From Cryptomeria japonica (taxonomy: Eukaryota > Streptophyta > Pinopsida > Cupressales > Cupressaceae), in the NCBI RefSeq assembly GCF_030272615.1, contig NC_081409.1, forward strand, positions 616,636,755-616,700,754: a stretch of 64,000 bases of DNA. The letters run 5' to 3'. A program made the translations under genes and the position numbers. The notes beneath the pieces are model-generated. The model saw only the letters and a program-made list of their open reading frames with translations. It did not search any database and was not told the origin of the DNA. Shown one piece after another: positions 41,687 through 55,065 of the stretch (its first letter is position 1; every line of letters begins with the position of its first letter).

Positions 41687-44600
41687 ATGATGGGGAAAAT
41701 GAGAAGCAGTAGTTCAACAGGAAGCCAAGTGAAAAAAAAATTACCTAATCGAACTGGTTAAAACACCAAGTTTCACTACTGAATACCATGATATTTATGA
41801 CCCTACTATCCATGGTGAAAAGCGTATCATAGATAATAGATATGCATTGTCTAGTAAGGTGGCAGATCCAACCAAGGCAAAATTTAATGTTTTCAACACA
41901 ATGTTAAAACAAAGAACAAATAAAATTGCATCGTGGGATGCTGGATTGGGAAGCATGGTGTTACCAAAAGTATTCCCTTGCCCTGATTTTGTCATGGTCT
42001 ATGCCAAAAATTATGATGAAGATAAAAAAGCAATTGTCAATAAAAATACAAAAGAGGAAATGATATTCATAAATGTGGGAGAATTTGCTCATTTGTTGAA
42101 CCTAGTGTTTGAAGCACAAAACTCAAACATCCACATTGACCTAGGAAAGCTGGCAGAGAATTATGAGAGTCTCAATCCAAGTCGCAGAGATTCATTTATC
42201 AAAGCTCTAATAATGTGTGGTACTAGTACTAGTACTTCATTGGATCAGAATCATAAGCCTCCTTATGATTCTAAAATTTTTGTTCCATGGGTTCGGGATA
42301 CTATTTCCTTGCTAACATTTTGCCTGGGATTGGAAAATGATAGGGAAGTGGGTGCTAACCTTCTTGAAATGATTTTTCATCCATTGTGTAACTCAGCCAG
42401 TAAGATATAATTTTGTTGAGAAAATTGTTCAATCCATGCAAAAACAATTACTAATGATCAAAAAAGGTTCCTGTAAGACATTTAGGTTATCATCCTACTT
42501 GTGTTGTCTCCTTCTATCCAAGTATCGTGCAATATTCGAGACCAACAATCTTGAAATTGTGAACTATAAGATTGATGACAACACTCAGAATAGAACAGAG
42601 TGTCCAGTATATGAATGGACACCAAAGATAAGGATGCATGATAACAGAAAGAACTACAACCATTTTGTAGACTTCTTTTTGGCACCAATGTATAATGAAA
42701 TTACTAGCACTCCAATTCCTAGATTGCCTATGTCTTGTAGAGATTGCATTCAACATGGAAGTCAAATACAATTGGTTGACTGGTTCTTCATGGAAGAATA
42801 CACTTTGTTAAGGTTTTACGGATCAGCAATAAAACCATACAGACTTCCAATACATGTGACAAAGAGGGTATTTGCATTGGAATATGTACGGTAGTAGGAG
42901 AGCATAGATAGGTACCTCCATGGTCAGCAAAAGAAGAGCATATTTCTTTCCTTTCCTTTCTCATGTGGAGGGTTCACATTTGAGAGAAAAGCATTCAATG
43001 TGGCACATGATTTTTTGACAGTTTTTAGCTTTGGTGATGAGGGTCTCTGGCAGTATGATCCAATCGGTGTAGTTCAAGCAAGGCTTAAGAAAAATGGGAA
43101 CTCTTCAGCATTATGTCAACATGAAAGTAAACCATTGCTAGAAAAGCTTAGAAACATGGACTCCTGGGATGAGGTGAAAAAAGAAATGGAGAAAATTGTC
43201 ACTAACAATAACATTTCAACAGAAGAAATGTCATCACAAATTATGGCATTGCACACACAGAGGACAACAGAGGAGGGTCAAGGCATCCAAAAAAGGAGGT
43301 CCTACAATTTCTACCAAAAATCTGCTAATCCATCTAACAAAACTATTCCCAAAACAATTCTGCAAGAATTTAAAGAAAGTTATTGGACTCAAACCAAAAT
43401 AAATGATTTTTGGACTATGAAGAAGAATCTCAATGAACCAAAGACCAATGCAAAATTTGAGTCCATCGACGAGGATGAAGAGTTTAGCAAATTGTGGAAT
43501 ATGGAGCATCCCACAACAGCGTATCACAGGAGTGAAGATGATAATGAGAATGAGGTTGAGCCCACTCCAACAACTACTACAGTCCCTAAAATATTAGGTG
43601 GAGTCAATGAGTCCATGAAAGAAAAATATAGCAAAGGGGCAAACATTGTGGAAAAAATGGGTTTTGAAGGTGGTGGTCTAGGTCTCAAAGGAGAAGGCAT
43701 TTGGTATCCACTTGAGGTACAACTTCCATCAAATTCAAAATCAAAATCTCTTGTTAAAATAGTCATTAGACTTGATTCTTCAAATTCATCATGGAAAGGT
43801 ACTACTCATTACCCTCAAGGTCCACCTGCATTTGTTTCAGGTTCAAATCCACAACCACCATCACATCATGGTATTCCCATTGGTGGTGAATCAAGTGACA
43901 CTGCCACTAGTGGGGGATCTGGGGATCGTATTCCTATTAGTGTTCAGTCAAGTGCCAGTGCGATTGGTGGGGTTGGCATGGGTACTACTACTGATACTAG
44001 TTGTCTTGGTGTTGGACAAGGGCAACAATAAAATATCTCTCACAAGTGGTCACTAGTGGTAGATACTCATACTATTCAAAATCCTATATCAAGTGCCACT
44101 GACACTACAAATCTATCATTTGCAACTTCAGTTCAAACCCCTCAAAAGATTATAAAAACTACACATGAAAGTGACAGTGGGACAGGATCAAGAATGGTTG
44201 TTGGTAATCCTAGTAATGCATTAGTTAAAACCACAGGCATAGGTGGAACTGGAGCCTCTGTTATTCCTATTTCACCTTTCAAACATTCAATTGCTTCAGC
44301 AAGCCCATATTTTCAATTTCGTGATTACTATGATAAATTTGAACACACAACAAATGCAAATAAAGAAAAAAAGAGAGTATTTCATAGGGTTACCCTGACT
44401 GAAATTTTAGACAAACAGCCTGCAAGGAACAGGGTATTTCCAACATATGACCCACACAAAGATATGATGGACTTCATGGTTGTTATGCCACCAACTAAAG
44501 ATAAAAATACATCACACATTTAGATAGATCCCTTTGAATTTCAAGTTAGCACCTTCCAAATGGATTTTTCCAAAGTACATAATGTGGACAAAATTAGTGT

Positions 44601-45763
44601 GTCAAAAAGGACTAACGAAGTGGTCTACACTTCACTGCTAAAGTTGGAGAGAGAAAAAAAATAAACTGGAGAAACAAATAGAAAAGTTATAGGCAAACCT
44701 GGGAAACGAAAAATCAAAGAGGAAAGCAACAGATAACAAGTGCAATTATTTATAGAAAAGGATAAAAAAATTGGGCTCTGTAGTAGAAATTGCAGAGCAG
44801 GAAAAGATGGATGCAGAATTGAAGGACCTCAAAGAAAAACTAGCTAAAAGTAGTAAAAAAATTGATCAGGAAAGAGGCAGTTTTCAAAAATTATACAAAA
44901 GTTATGAGTTTGCTGCTACCAAAATAAGAAAAATATAGGACCTATTGGATCATGAGAAGGAAAAATTAAAACATTTGGAAAAGGAAGTAGAGGAAGAAAG
45001 GAAAAAATGTGCACAAATGAAAGAAGACCTACACAATGCAAATGATAAAATTAAAACTTCGTAGGATAGATTGAAAGATAATATGAAAATTACAATGAAG
45101 TATATACAAGAAAATATTTGGGGGCAAATAATGCAGAGGAGTGACAAGTTGTGTGAATGGTTTGAATTGAATGAAAGTCTGAGAATAATTTATATGAAAA
45201 TCAAAGGGCACATTGAGAAGAGCATACATGTTTATTCAAAAGAGGATATGGCAAAATAGATTTTGCAAGTAGTCTACAGTACCAATGACATCTATTTGGT
45301 ATCCAAGGGAATTAAGAGCCGTATTGATACCACAGTTAAGACATCGTCTATCCTTCAAAAATGCTAGAAACTAAGGGAAAGATCAGAAGTTATGGATAAA
45401 TGTGGCAAAAAGATATTGAAGCTGCAAGAAAAGACAACTACTTTGATTAAACTTGGTTTGCCTAAGACCGTTGACCCATCAAATAAATTCATTAGAAAAG
45501 AAGCTTACAAAAAAAACATGGAGATAAAAATGAAGTCTGATTTAGACTTGCTTCCTAAGAACACAACTCCCCAAAGCTTTCTGGAATTCATCAAACCATT
45601 TACAACTGTGAATACAGTATTGGGTGAAACGGTGATGTCAAGTCACTCTTCTAAATATGGATTGTTGATGAAGTTGCAGTTGAATTTACATAGTTTAAAG
45701 AATATTGACCTTCCATCAAATGAAGAGTGGAGCACCCTACAAAAACTGGCACAGAAATCTTAA
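41687..45763 (+). pseudogene. large G-patch/coiled-coil gene of unknown family, decayed
   Basis: ATG at 41,687 opens MMGKMRSSSSTGSQ and shifts frame in an A9 run at 41,732-41,740. The next frame runs to about 42,400, shifts again, and then stays largely in one frame to 45,763, about 1,350 codons in all. The N-terminal two thirds are globular (FVPWVRDTISLLTFCLGLEN; VYEWTPKIRMHDNRKNYNHF; VAHDFLTVFSFGDEGLWQYD). At about 43,620-43,710 comes a clear G-patch, ANIVEKMGFEGGGLGLKGEG. A Ser/Thr/Gly/Pro-rich linker follows, then a long Lys/Glu coiled coil (44,640-45,060) and a final helical part. Stops cluster in the coiled coil. G-patches bind RNA helicases or nucleic acid; I recognise no other domain. 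It lies tail to tail with the hAT gene. Confidence 0.6.
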
Positions 45764-46271
45764 GAATCATAGTATGTATTGCACAGTTTTCTACTTTTAC
45801 TCTTAATTTCAAGGTTTGTTAAATTGCAGACATCAGACATGTAGTAGTTGTTAAACTGCTAATCTGGCCTGTGATGGCCATGTAAAACCAAATTTCTTTT
45901 GAAGCCTGAGTTTGTGATTTTGATGTTGAGTCTTCACATGTTGCAAATCGACCTGAAGCTGTTGGTGCTCCCTTGTTTCTATAAAAGGGAATTCAGGGTC
46001 ATTTTCAAAGGGTTCTGAAACTTTGTATTGACTTTTGCATGGAGAATCACACAGAGTGTTATATTGAAAGAATTGTATCATATAGCTATATTTTGAAAGA
46101 ATTAATGAAAATCTAATTTCTCAAACATGTCTAAATAAACATATATGTATCAATAAACACATTATGGTCTTTTATTATGCTATTTTAAATCTGGAAATAG
46201 AAAGTTGAAAAATACAATTACAAATCAATATTAAATTCTAATTGCAAAAAGTTGAGACTCATAAAATATCA
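45764..46271. other. interval between the tail-to-tail genes
   Basis: No gene; probably 3' flanks of both neighbours. Short open frames are not protein-like. Confidence 0.3.
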
Positions 46272-49062
46272 TCAAGTTATCAACCATAATAATATGCTTT
46301 TGTAATATGAATGATGAGATACAGTAATAAGATTAATAAATACCAATCTCTTACAGTTGTCATTCATCCTCATCAAATTCAGAGCTTTCTTGATTCTTGT
46401 TTGTGTTTTCTTCACTCTGAGTCTGCATACCTTCATTGAACTGCATCTCAATGCTACCAGTAGGTCCAGTACATGAGTCAATAGTCCCACTGGCACTTTG
46501 GTTTGAAGTGTTTCCCAAACCTCTTCTTTCACATTTGGACCTCTAGATTTGCAGTGCCCTATCGTAAGGAAAAGTGTGCACATCATACCTAGATGTATAG
46601 AGCCTCAACGATTTTCCAAATTTTTATCTAGTTTGTTTTTTATCTTTTATTTTAGGAACCCTAAAGCACTAAAAACTCTCTCATCTTCCACTAAACCCAA
46701 TATCATGGTAAGACATAAATCAGCAAGCTTCAAAATTCTGGCATTGAATCACACAATGCTCCATTCTCAGCTATATATTTCCAAAGCCTTGTTATTGATC
46801 CCTCTTCGCGGGGATTCTCCATTGTGCCACATTGTTCCCTCATAGTGTATGAAAAATGAGATTATTTCTCTCTAAGATGAGTTTCGTCTAATATTCCATT
46901 TACAATTACTCCATTCAATTCTCTAGATATGCAAAATTATTTTATCAAAGTCAGTAGCTTACTTCGAAAATCATTTGCACTGTTGAGGCTCCAATATTGA
47001 GGAAACACAATAGACATGGCTTCGAGTAGGTTGTCAGGAGGGAATCTACTTCTAATTTGTGAGGAAAGATCATAGGCAATTTTCTTCACAGAAGTAGTTA
47101 TAGAATCAGCAATCTTGTCAAAATCTTCCCTTGTAACTCTTGCTAGTTGCTTCTTGGGGCTCTTTCCTGGTTCCTCAAGGTCGACCATGGCATAGAAGTG
47201 CATTGGTATCTCAACTCCCCATACATTGGCACATACCTCCCCATCTACACTGATTTGTAAAAATTTATTAGGATTGTTCAAATTTGTGAGTGTCTGCCAC
47301 TTAACAAATTTTTCATCAGATAGTGTTGGTTGATTTTGATAGAGATTGTCGAGGGTCATGCATGTCATCTTACGCAGCATAGCATATTCTATAATATATA
47401 GAGCTCTTTTTTGGGTAGCCTTAATAATATTCCTCATTTCCTCTAGCATGGGCAGAAGAGCTGCTAAAGTTAAGAGTGTCTCTAGATTACTTAACCTTCG
47501 AAGAAGGTCAGGAAATTTTGGTTGATTTGATTCGTCGCAAGTTGTGTGAAATAGTCCAATCAAGGATGGATATTCTGAAAAAAACTCGATGTGTTGGACC
47601 ATCCAAAGAGATCCATCTAGTATCATTATCCTTGAGAAGCTTGTTCCCATCAGTTATTCCATCAACAAAGTGTTGAAATTCCATAAATCGCTTGGGACTT
47701 TGACAGAAGTGTGAGTAGAGCTCTCTAACTAAAATTATAATTTTTTTTACTAAAGCATACTTACTCACAATTCCAAAAGCTAGATTCTTTTTGTGAGCCA
47801 TGCAGTGAATTACAGTAATGTACAGTGCAAATGAAGTTTCAATCTTTGTACAAAGACCATTCCTGTGACCTTGCATTACTGAAGCTCCATCTGCTCCAAC
47901 ACAAACCAATTTTTCTAGCAACCGTCATGTCATCCATACCTTCATATTCAATTAAACTTCTCTTTACTAGTTGAAATAAATTTTCCATTGTCGCACTCTC
48001 CTTCATTTTAGCAACAGATAGTAGATGAGGTTGGCGGGCATGATTCTCTATAGTATAAACATGCATGCATACCCATGAAGTATTGTCTACTGTCGTAACT
48101 TCGTCTAAAGAAAATGCAATAAAGTTTGACTCTCTTATTTTTTCCTTTACATCTTCTTTTTCAACCTCAGCAAGACAACTTGCCCATTACCATCCACTGT
48201 TTATTGACCAATGTCTATTAGGATAGTTAGGAACTTTTAAAAAGTGTAATAAATCACTAATTGATGGGAAATCTATCATAGCACGCCCTCTGCTCAAAAT
48301 ATAAAAAACAAGGCTTAACTGAACAGCTTTTCCCAGTTGTTCTATTTGCATTGATTTTCCAAAACTAGCTTCAATAGAACCTTTAACTTTAGTAGGCTTT
48401 GTTTGTATTTTCTCATGAATATAATACTCTTTGGCATTCCTCACATGCTTACATTCCTCCTTTGTTTTCCATCTTAGCACTGAATCTTCAACTTCGTCTA
48501 TCATTTGTTTTTCATAAACTTTACCCATATGCTTTTCTATGGTGTCAAACTTTAGCTGCAACCTAATTTCCTTGATATGTTTCCAAGTGAAAATCTTACA
48601 CTTGCATTCTATTGGAGGCTTTCCTTCAATTGGATTCTCCATTGGTTCAATGAATGGATACTTTGATGCCCAATTAATTTAAAAATTTCTCACTGACATA
48701 TCCCACTCCCCATCCTTTTTTGATTGTGGTTGAGCCTTTTTTTATCTGGCTTTTTGTTTCCCCTTCCATGCATTATCATCAATGGCATTATCACTCAAGT
48801 CAATTATATCATTCCAGCTAACTTGGGCATCTACCAGATAATCTTCTTCAAGATCATCCTGATCTGAGATATCAGGTTCGTCGTCATCTTCAACATGCGG
48901 TGTAGGTTGTGAATTTTGTACTTGTACTTGTGATGAAGTACCTTCCTGATTTTCACCACAATATTTTCCAAAGCCAAAGTACAAAGACAATGTTCTACTT
49001 TTTGTTGGCCTCTCATGGCCTCCCCCACATTCAAGTTTCCTACCCTTCTTCCTGTTCGACAT
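46272..49062 (-). pseudogene. hAT-superfamily transposase, KIAA1586/ZMYM-like type, decayed
   Basis: The start is ATG at 49,062 (MSNRKKGRKLE). An acidic N-terminal region follows, then a degenerate Cys/His zinc-finger-like part (CKCKIFTWKHIKE...DTIEKHMGK, about 48,520-48,610). The catalytic core shows VGADGASVMQGHRNG (Asp, about 47,870-47,910), HCMAHKKNLAF (about 47,780-47,810) and DTRWISLDG (about 47,600-47,630). Near 46,990 MSIVFPQYW, and near 46,640-46,730 the C-terminal dimerisation block LGLVEDERVFSALGFLK (with the catalytic-type Glu) are present. Frameshifts near 47,900 and 47,600 and several stops make it dead. I found no terminal inverted repeats or 8-bp duplication. Confidence 0.8.
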
Positions 49063-49068
49063 CTCCAA

Positions 49069-50089
49069 TGAAATAAAGGCTACCAAAAAAATATCAATTT
49101 GTTGAAGAAGCAATAATATACTATAAAGTATAAGATATATTTCATTGGCCCTACGACCTACAATCTAGATGTCTAAGGTCTAAATCTCCCGGCTAACCAC
49201 ATGGCACTGACGGGTCCCCACTAAATAAGAATGAACTCAACAGTGCAAACAAATATAGATAAATTTAGAATAATATTATTACACATCAAAAATATGATCG
49301 CCCACCTTTAGGTCACTAACAGTCGCCAATGCAATCAACAGCAATGATTTTCCTTGGTCTGAAACTTCGCTATCGATCAGAATTCTGAGCCTAGAACCCA
49401 CCAGATTGTGTAGAGATAGATCTGATCTTTGAATGTATTTATACCAATCCTTATATGGCAAATTCTGTGGGAATTTATATGGTATACAAATATTTGGCAA
49501 ATCCCACGTAACTATAACATGACTTATGTAATTTTCGAGGCAATTATGGGTTGTCCAAATAATTGGCAAATACAATATAGTTGGCAAAAGTTGGGGTGAA
49601 TGGAGACACGCATCGACAAAATGTCACGTGAATTGGGTCCTCCTGGCTAACAAATCTTCATATGCCTATAAGCGAATTATGATCGTCTATTAAGGCAACC
49701 TCAGAGAGTGTAGGTGAAAGAATTAAATTTACCGTGTGTCCATCGTATATTGTATTGACGAAATCCTCACATAGAAACATTTAATTACATACAACATATG
49801 GTGATCAAGTCATGAATTTGATGGAAATTGATAATGTTCTGGCGACATGGCCACCCCCAGTCAGTACAAAATATTCGCCATTTTCTAGGTCGTCGACGTG
49901 AAAAATTCGAAATTGGCGAATATTCGCCATTGCCACTAAAGTAATCTCTGACCAATATTCTTCCCTATATACCCATTTATATAATTTAGTAGTTTAAAAC
50001 ATATAACAATCGATCAAGTAACTACATAAACAAGTTTTAAACAAAAACCAGTGTTTTTCTTTTCTATTTCTTCCTCATTGCTTTCAAAG
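49069..50089. other. non-coding flank of the hAT gene with ATTGGC-type motifs
   Basis: No gene. Several TTGGCAAA/TTGGCGAA motifs occur between 49,490 and 49,930, including a perfect 14-base palindrome GGCGAATATTCGCC at about 49,916-49,929, with AATATTCGCCATT also at about 49,869. They may be subterminal repeats of the hAT element; I could not pair them with a left end. Confidence 0.4.
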
Positions 50090-50604
50090 GCCCATTAACC
50101 CACTGGTCTTTCATCTCAAGTCTTGCTTTTAGTTCTTCCTTCAACCCTGCCTTCCTCTTTCATTTGGCTCCCTCTAGTTCCTTCACCCATAGGTAATGAA
50201 TCAAAAAATCCCATTTGTGATATAAGCTTATGCCCTCTACTCATCCTTGTACGTCCCCTATTCCTAGTGAATAAATGACATCAGTTGTTAAGGAGTCTCC
50301 TTATCTATGCCCTTGGCCACCTCTGCAAGCATAACCTTGCCCTGGAAATTGCCCTTTTCAACATTGAATACAAACCATAAAGCCAATCATTTTCCACACA
50401 ACCCTTCAACACCCATTCAACATCTTCTTTCCATCCAACCTCCAATGCCCATGCCACCACCATTGACACAATGTCTATATTTGTCCTATACCTTTGTTTA
50501 GTTGTCAAAAACTCTTCACCCAGAAAGATTTCCATGATCCGAATGAGAATATCTTCATCAAATTTGAAAATATTTATCATTCTTTTCTTAGTGACTTTGT
50601 CCAT
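50090..50604 (-). pseudogene. broken gene of unknown family (copy 2)
   Basis: An open frame of 99 codons (50,305-50,604) reads MDKVTKKRMINIFKFDEDIL, IRIMEIFLGEEFL, QRYRTNIDIVSMVVAWALEV and VEWVLKGCVENDWLYGLYSM. It is similar to 33,806-34,036 on the other strand. Past its stop at 50,305 a further frame ends in a Lys-rich segment (KRKAGLKEELKARLEMKDQW, about 50,100-50,160), probably the original C-terminus. Function unknown. It lies next to an RNase H relic, but I see no proof that they belong together. Confidence 0.45.
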
Positions 50605-50789
50605 AAATGATAATTTTTACCTTGGTGTAATCAAGGAAAAGGTGGCCTCCATATTAAAATGTAGTCACCACCAATCCTAAATTGTGAGCACCAAGTGTTA
50701 TCCATGTCACATCACCTCACCACCACCCTTTCATTAATAGCTTCTGAAAAAAGTAACATAATATTCCAACTCAATGATCGAGCTCAAGA

Positions 50790-51240
50790 TTTCAAAAATC
50801 TTCCACCATACTTTTCGACCCATCATCAAGAGTCATTGCCTATTTGGACAACTTGTCAGCCACATCGTTCCTTGATCTCATCACATGCCCAACTTCAAAT
50901 TCCTCAAAAGTTTCTAATAAATTCTTGGCAACAATTATATATTTATTCAAATTCCTTCAAGTTGTATTTTTTAGAAGTCCAATTTTTTCCCCTTTTTAAG
51001 TTTCAATAGCCACTTGAGCCTCAACTTCATTGTTTGTTCCTTCCACAAGTTTTGAAGCTCCAATTGCTACAATATTGCCCTCCCAATCTCATGTCACAAA
51101 TCTAGTTCCCAACAGTCATGGGTTACCCTTTGAGGCCACATCAAAGTTAATTTTATACCATCCTTCCTTCAACTTGGACCACTCCACCACCTTTACCTTC
51201 TCGAATTTCGGATTAGCCCAAGCTAGCTCATTTACATACC
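50790..51240 (-). pseudogene. RNase H-like domain relic (RVT_3 type)
   Basis: The minus strand reads EWSKLKEGWYKINFDVASKG (about 51,130-51,190), GNIVAIGASKLVEGTNNEVE (about 51,030-51,100) and VGHVMRSRNDVADKLSK (about 50,830-50,880). These match the start, the Asn-Asn-x-x-Glu block and the His...Asn-x-x-Ala-Asp end of the plant RNase H-like domain found in LINE elements and their host-encoded relatives. Two or three stops and a frameshift interrupt it. No LINE reverse transcriptase is visible upstream. Confidence 0.6.
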
Positions 51241-51279
51241 AATTTTTTTATCATTTTAATATATACAGAATAATTTAAT

Positions 51280-51504
51280 AACTTGTAATCATAAATTTAA
51301 ATATTTTTCATTGTCATTCAAAAATATTTATTTTTACTTTAATAATTATTAATAGTTATTTTATTAAGACCAATTATAATTAATATTACATAAATATAAT
51401 CAAAATAACATAATATTACGCTAAAATTTAATTATTAAATTTGAGATTAATTTATTATTATAATTAAATTATATAGATTGTTTAAATAAAATTAGGATTA
51501 TGCT

Positions 51505-51570
<66 letters not shown>

Positions 51571-53029
51571 TCTATAAAATTTGTATTATATTATAATTAT
51601 TTATATTGTTTTATTAAAGTAAGAGTTATAGTTAATATTACATAAATATAATTATATTAATATAATTTTAAAATAATAATGCTTTAATTTATGATAATTA
51701 AAAATTAAAATAAATATTTTTATTACAGTTCAAAATTGGAACAAATATTTTTATTACTTATATTTCCTTTTAAGGATATTTTGTTCCATTATTTCAAATC
51801 AAATAATCATGTTTATTATTGTCAACCAGATAGTTTATGGTTAATGATTGTCAATATTGATCTTGAGAGTTGAGTGACAAGTCACATAATATTAATTATA
51901 GAAAATCGGTAAAAATATATTTTTTATTCTTTATTCTTAACAACAAGATATTTCTAACTTTAAATGATGTATATCAAAATGCTACTTTTACTTCATTTTG
52001 TGAATGATACTAAAATAAGTAGTATTAAAACTATTAAAAAATACTTAAATAAAATTTATTAATTATTATGTCGAAGGCGTTCCTTATATGAAGTTAATCA
52101 TGTGACTTTCATTATCAATGGTTTACAATGTTTCACAGATGTACAAGACGATCAAAAAGATTGTAACTGTCAAATTTTATTATTTTATATTTGCATCCAC
52201 TATTTTTTCATCGTCGTATTTTCCTTTTTAACCTATTTGTTGCATTTTCATTTCCTATATTTTCATTCGCGTATTTCTTTTTCCATTGGTCATTTTTTCG
52301 GTTCTCTTTTTTCATTCAGCATAATTATTATCAGAGACTTATTCGACGTTATTTGCCTTTGTGAGGATAAAAAATTTCACACAACGTCATATTTTAAATT
52401 AATAACACTTTATATTTTATAGGACAAATTATTGTGAGATGATTAAATATGAATACTTTAAGTTCTCAAATTTATGGAAGGTTTTAAATTCAATTTAATT
52501 ATTAGTCATTAAATTATTGATCAAAAAATATTATTAGTCATTAAATTATATTAGATGTCTAATAAAGAATATAGAATGAATAAATTTATATATATTTTAT
52601 TTTCTAAAGAAATTGAGGAAGTAGAATTATTATTATTACATGTAATAATATATATAGCATGATAATATAGTTATATATAATATTGATACAAATAATTTAG
52701 TTATTCTTATTAATTAATAATTATAATATATTAATATTAAATAATAGTTTGTATAAATTTAATATACAAATATTGATATATTTTATCATATAGTAATTAA
52801 TATATTATAATATTATTATTATATTATATTATAATTATTATATAATAAATAAATAATATTAAATAATTATTATTATTTTATTTATAATATGTGATATTAT
52901 ATTAATATTATAAGTGTATTTTCTATTTATATATAATATACTTATTAACAATATATTAATATAATATTAATATTATAAATTATAAAATAACATATTTAAT
53001 AATACATAATAATTATAGTTATTCTAGTT
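51280..53029. repeat. AT-rich low-complexity stretch with (TA)n
   Basis: No gene is visible. A (TA)31-type run lies at 51,508-51,569. The stretch near 52,560-53,030 is almost pure A/T. Confidence 0.85.
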
Positions 53030-53136
53030 CATATATAATTACATAACTATAATATATTAATCAGAGAAAAATTTTATCTATTTTTTACATATATTTGTGT
53101 AAAACATGAGGTCAATTGGTATGACATTTATTAAAT

Positions 53137-53200
<64 letters not shown>

Positions 53201-53484
53201 ACACACACACACACACACATATGCACACACTCGTTGTTTCTCCATCCCCATCTCTATCTCTCTATCTCACCCCTATCTCTCCCTCTATTTATTACTTGTC
53301 TTTATTACCTCCTTAATCTCTCACTCTTGCCCCTCTATATATCCCTTTGCCTACCTCTCTATATACCTCTATATTCTATTTTATATATAATTACATAACT
53401 AATATATTAATTAGAGAAACTTTTGATCTTTTTTTTTGCATATATTTGTGTACATGAGGTCAATTGGTATGACATTTATTAAAT

Positions 53485-53565
<81 letters not shown>

Positions 53566-53735
53566 CACTTGTTGTTTCTCCATCCCCATCTCTAACTCTC
53601 TATCTCACCCCTATCTCTCCCTTTGTTTATTACTTATATTTATCACCTCCTTTATCTCTCACTCTTGCCCCTCTGTATATCCCTTTCCCTACCTCTCTAT
53701 ATACATCACTTCCTTTATCTTTATCTTTCTCTCTT
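53030..53735. repeat. tandem duplication of about 350 bp carrying (TC)n(AC)n microsatellites
   Basis: The segment ATGAGGTCAATTGGTATGAC, followed by ATTTATTAAATG, precedes a TC run twice (53,139-53,194 and 53,487-53,528), each followed by AC repeats (53,200-53,218 and 53,528-53,562) and then by CCATCCCCATCTCTA and TCTATCTCACCCCTATCTCT. The flanking TTACATAACT...ATATATTAAT is also duplicated. Confidence 0.85.
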
Positions 53736-53787
53736 CATCTCCTCTACTCTCATTGTCTCTCTCTCACCCCTCTATCTTTTGCAAGTT

Positions 53788-53872
<85 letters not shown>

Positions 53873-54450
53873 ATATTTCTCCCCACCTATCTTTATCTCT
53901 CTCCCTCTCTTTGTATAACTCTCTCTCTATATTTCTTGTCTCTATCACCCTTTTCTTCCACTCTTACTCCATCTCTATCTCCCCATCTCTCCCCTCCCTT
54001 CATATTTCATCCTCTCCCTCTCTCACTCCTCTTTATATCTTTTTCAATCCATATATTTTGTTACCTCTATCTCCCCATCTCTCTATCTATCTCCCTATCT
54101 CTTTCCCTATCCCTCTCTATCCCTCTATATCAACATCTATCTATATCTCTCCCTCTCTACCTTTCCATTGATATTTGTCTCTACCTCTATCTTCCTCTCT
54201 CCATATCTCTAAACATGTCTTTGTCTATCTATCTATCTATTCCTCTCCCCCTCTCCCCCTCTACATCTCCCTAGACCTTTATATCTATGTATGTTTGCCT
54301 CTCTTTATGTATCTCTCCATATATTTTTCATCTCTCCCTCTATTTATATCTCATTATCTCGCCATCTCTCTCTACCCCTATCTCTAACTTTCCACATATA
54401 TCACTTCATATCTATATCTTTATCTTTCTATCTCTCCCTTTGTACTATTG
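53736..54450. repeat. CT-rich polypyrimidine tract with (CT)26 and (TA)n
   Basis: CT runs at about 53,791-53,842 pass into TA repeats (53,842-53,870). The rest is degenerate TCTC/TATC. The Ser/Leu-rich open frames over it are artefacts. A related tract lies at 59,480-59,660. Confidence 0.9.
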
Positions 54451-55060
54451 GGATTAAGGTGTCTCAACCGTAGAGTCCTAACATGTCGAATTATTTAATT
54501 AATTATTGCCTAATTGATTTATCCGAAGTTATGAACTTTCTAAGTTATCATTCACTTTGTGGGACCTCTTGGTGAGGTGTCATCCTACATGGTAGGTGAT
54601 GAAATGACATATTCCTTATTTTCTAGAAAGTTGACACCCACTTGGGAGATTATGCTTTGGGACGATATTGTCATATATTTCCATTTTGGAGTGGAAATTG
54701 ATTTGACAATTTCCTATGTTGACTAAAGAGTCTTGGTTTTTGACTTCTATTAATATGTATTGGAGTTGTATTTTAGCTATTGACATTTACATTGGAGTTC
54801 ACTTTTGACGAGTGATGTGAGGTAATAAAGGTACTTATTCTTGTTCATTGTAAATTATACATTGTCTTTACATTGTATTCAAATGGCAACATAACCATTA
54901 TGGATGAAAGGTGTTGTTGCCTTGGAAGTTGCTATGAGAAACATGTCATAATATTAGCAAGATGTTGTTTATGATACAACTTACCTCTTAGGTGTTGAAG
55001 ATTGTTTTCAAAACCATGGGTTCCTACCTCTTTGTGTTGATCTCTATATATATGTTGATG
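54451..55060. other. non-coding interval before giant LTR 2
   Basis: No ORF. With 59,007-59,400 it may be the two sides of one Copia LTR into which giant LTR 2 inserted (the right part has Copia LTR-end motifs), but I could not define its ends. Confidence 0.3.
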
Positions 55061-55065
55061 CCTTA

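Noticed and set aside
53106-54473. Long open frames rich in Ser-Leu and Thr-His over the CT and CA tracts
   Set aside because: They are translated microsatellite; no start context, no domains, and all three frames are open in the same place.
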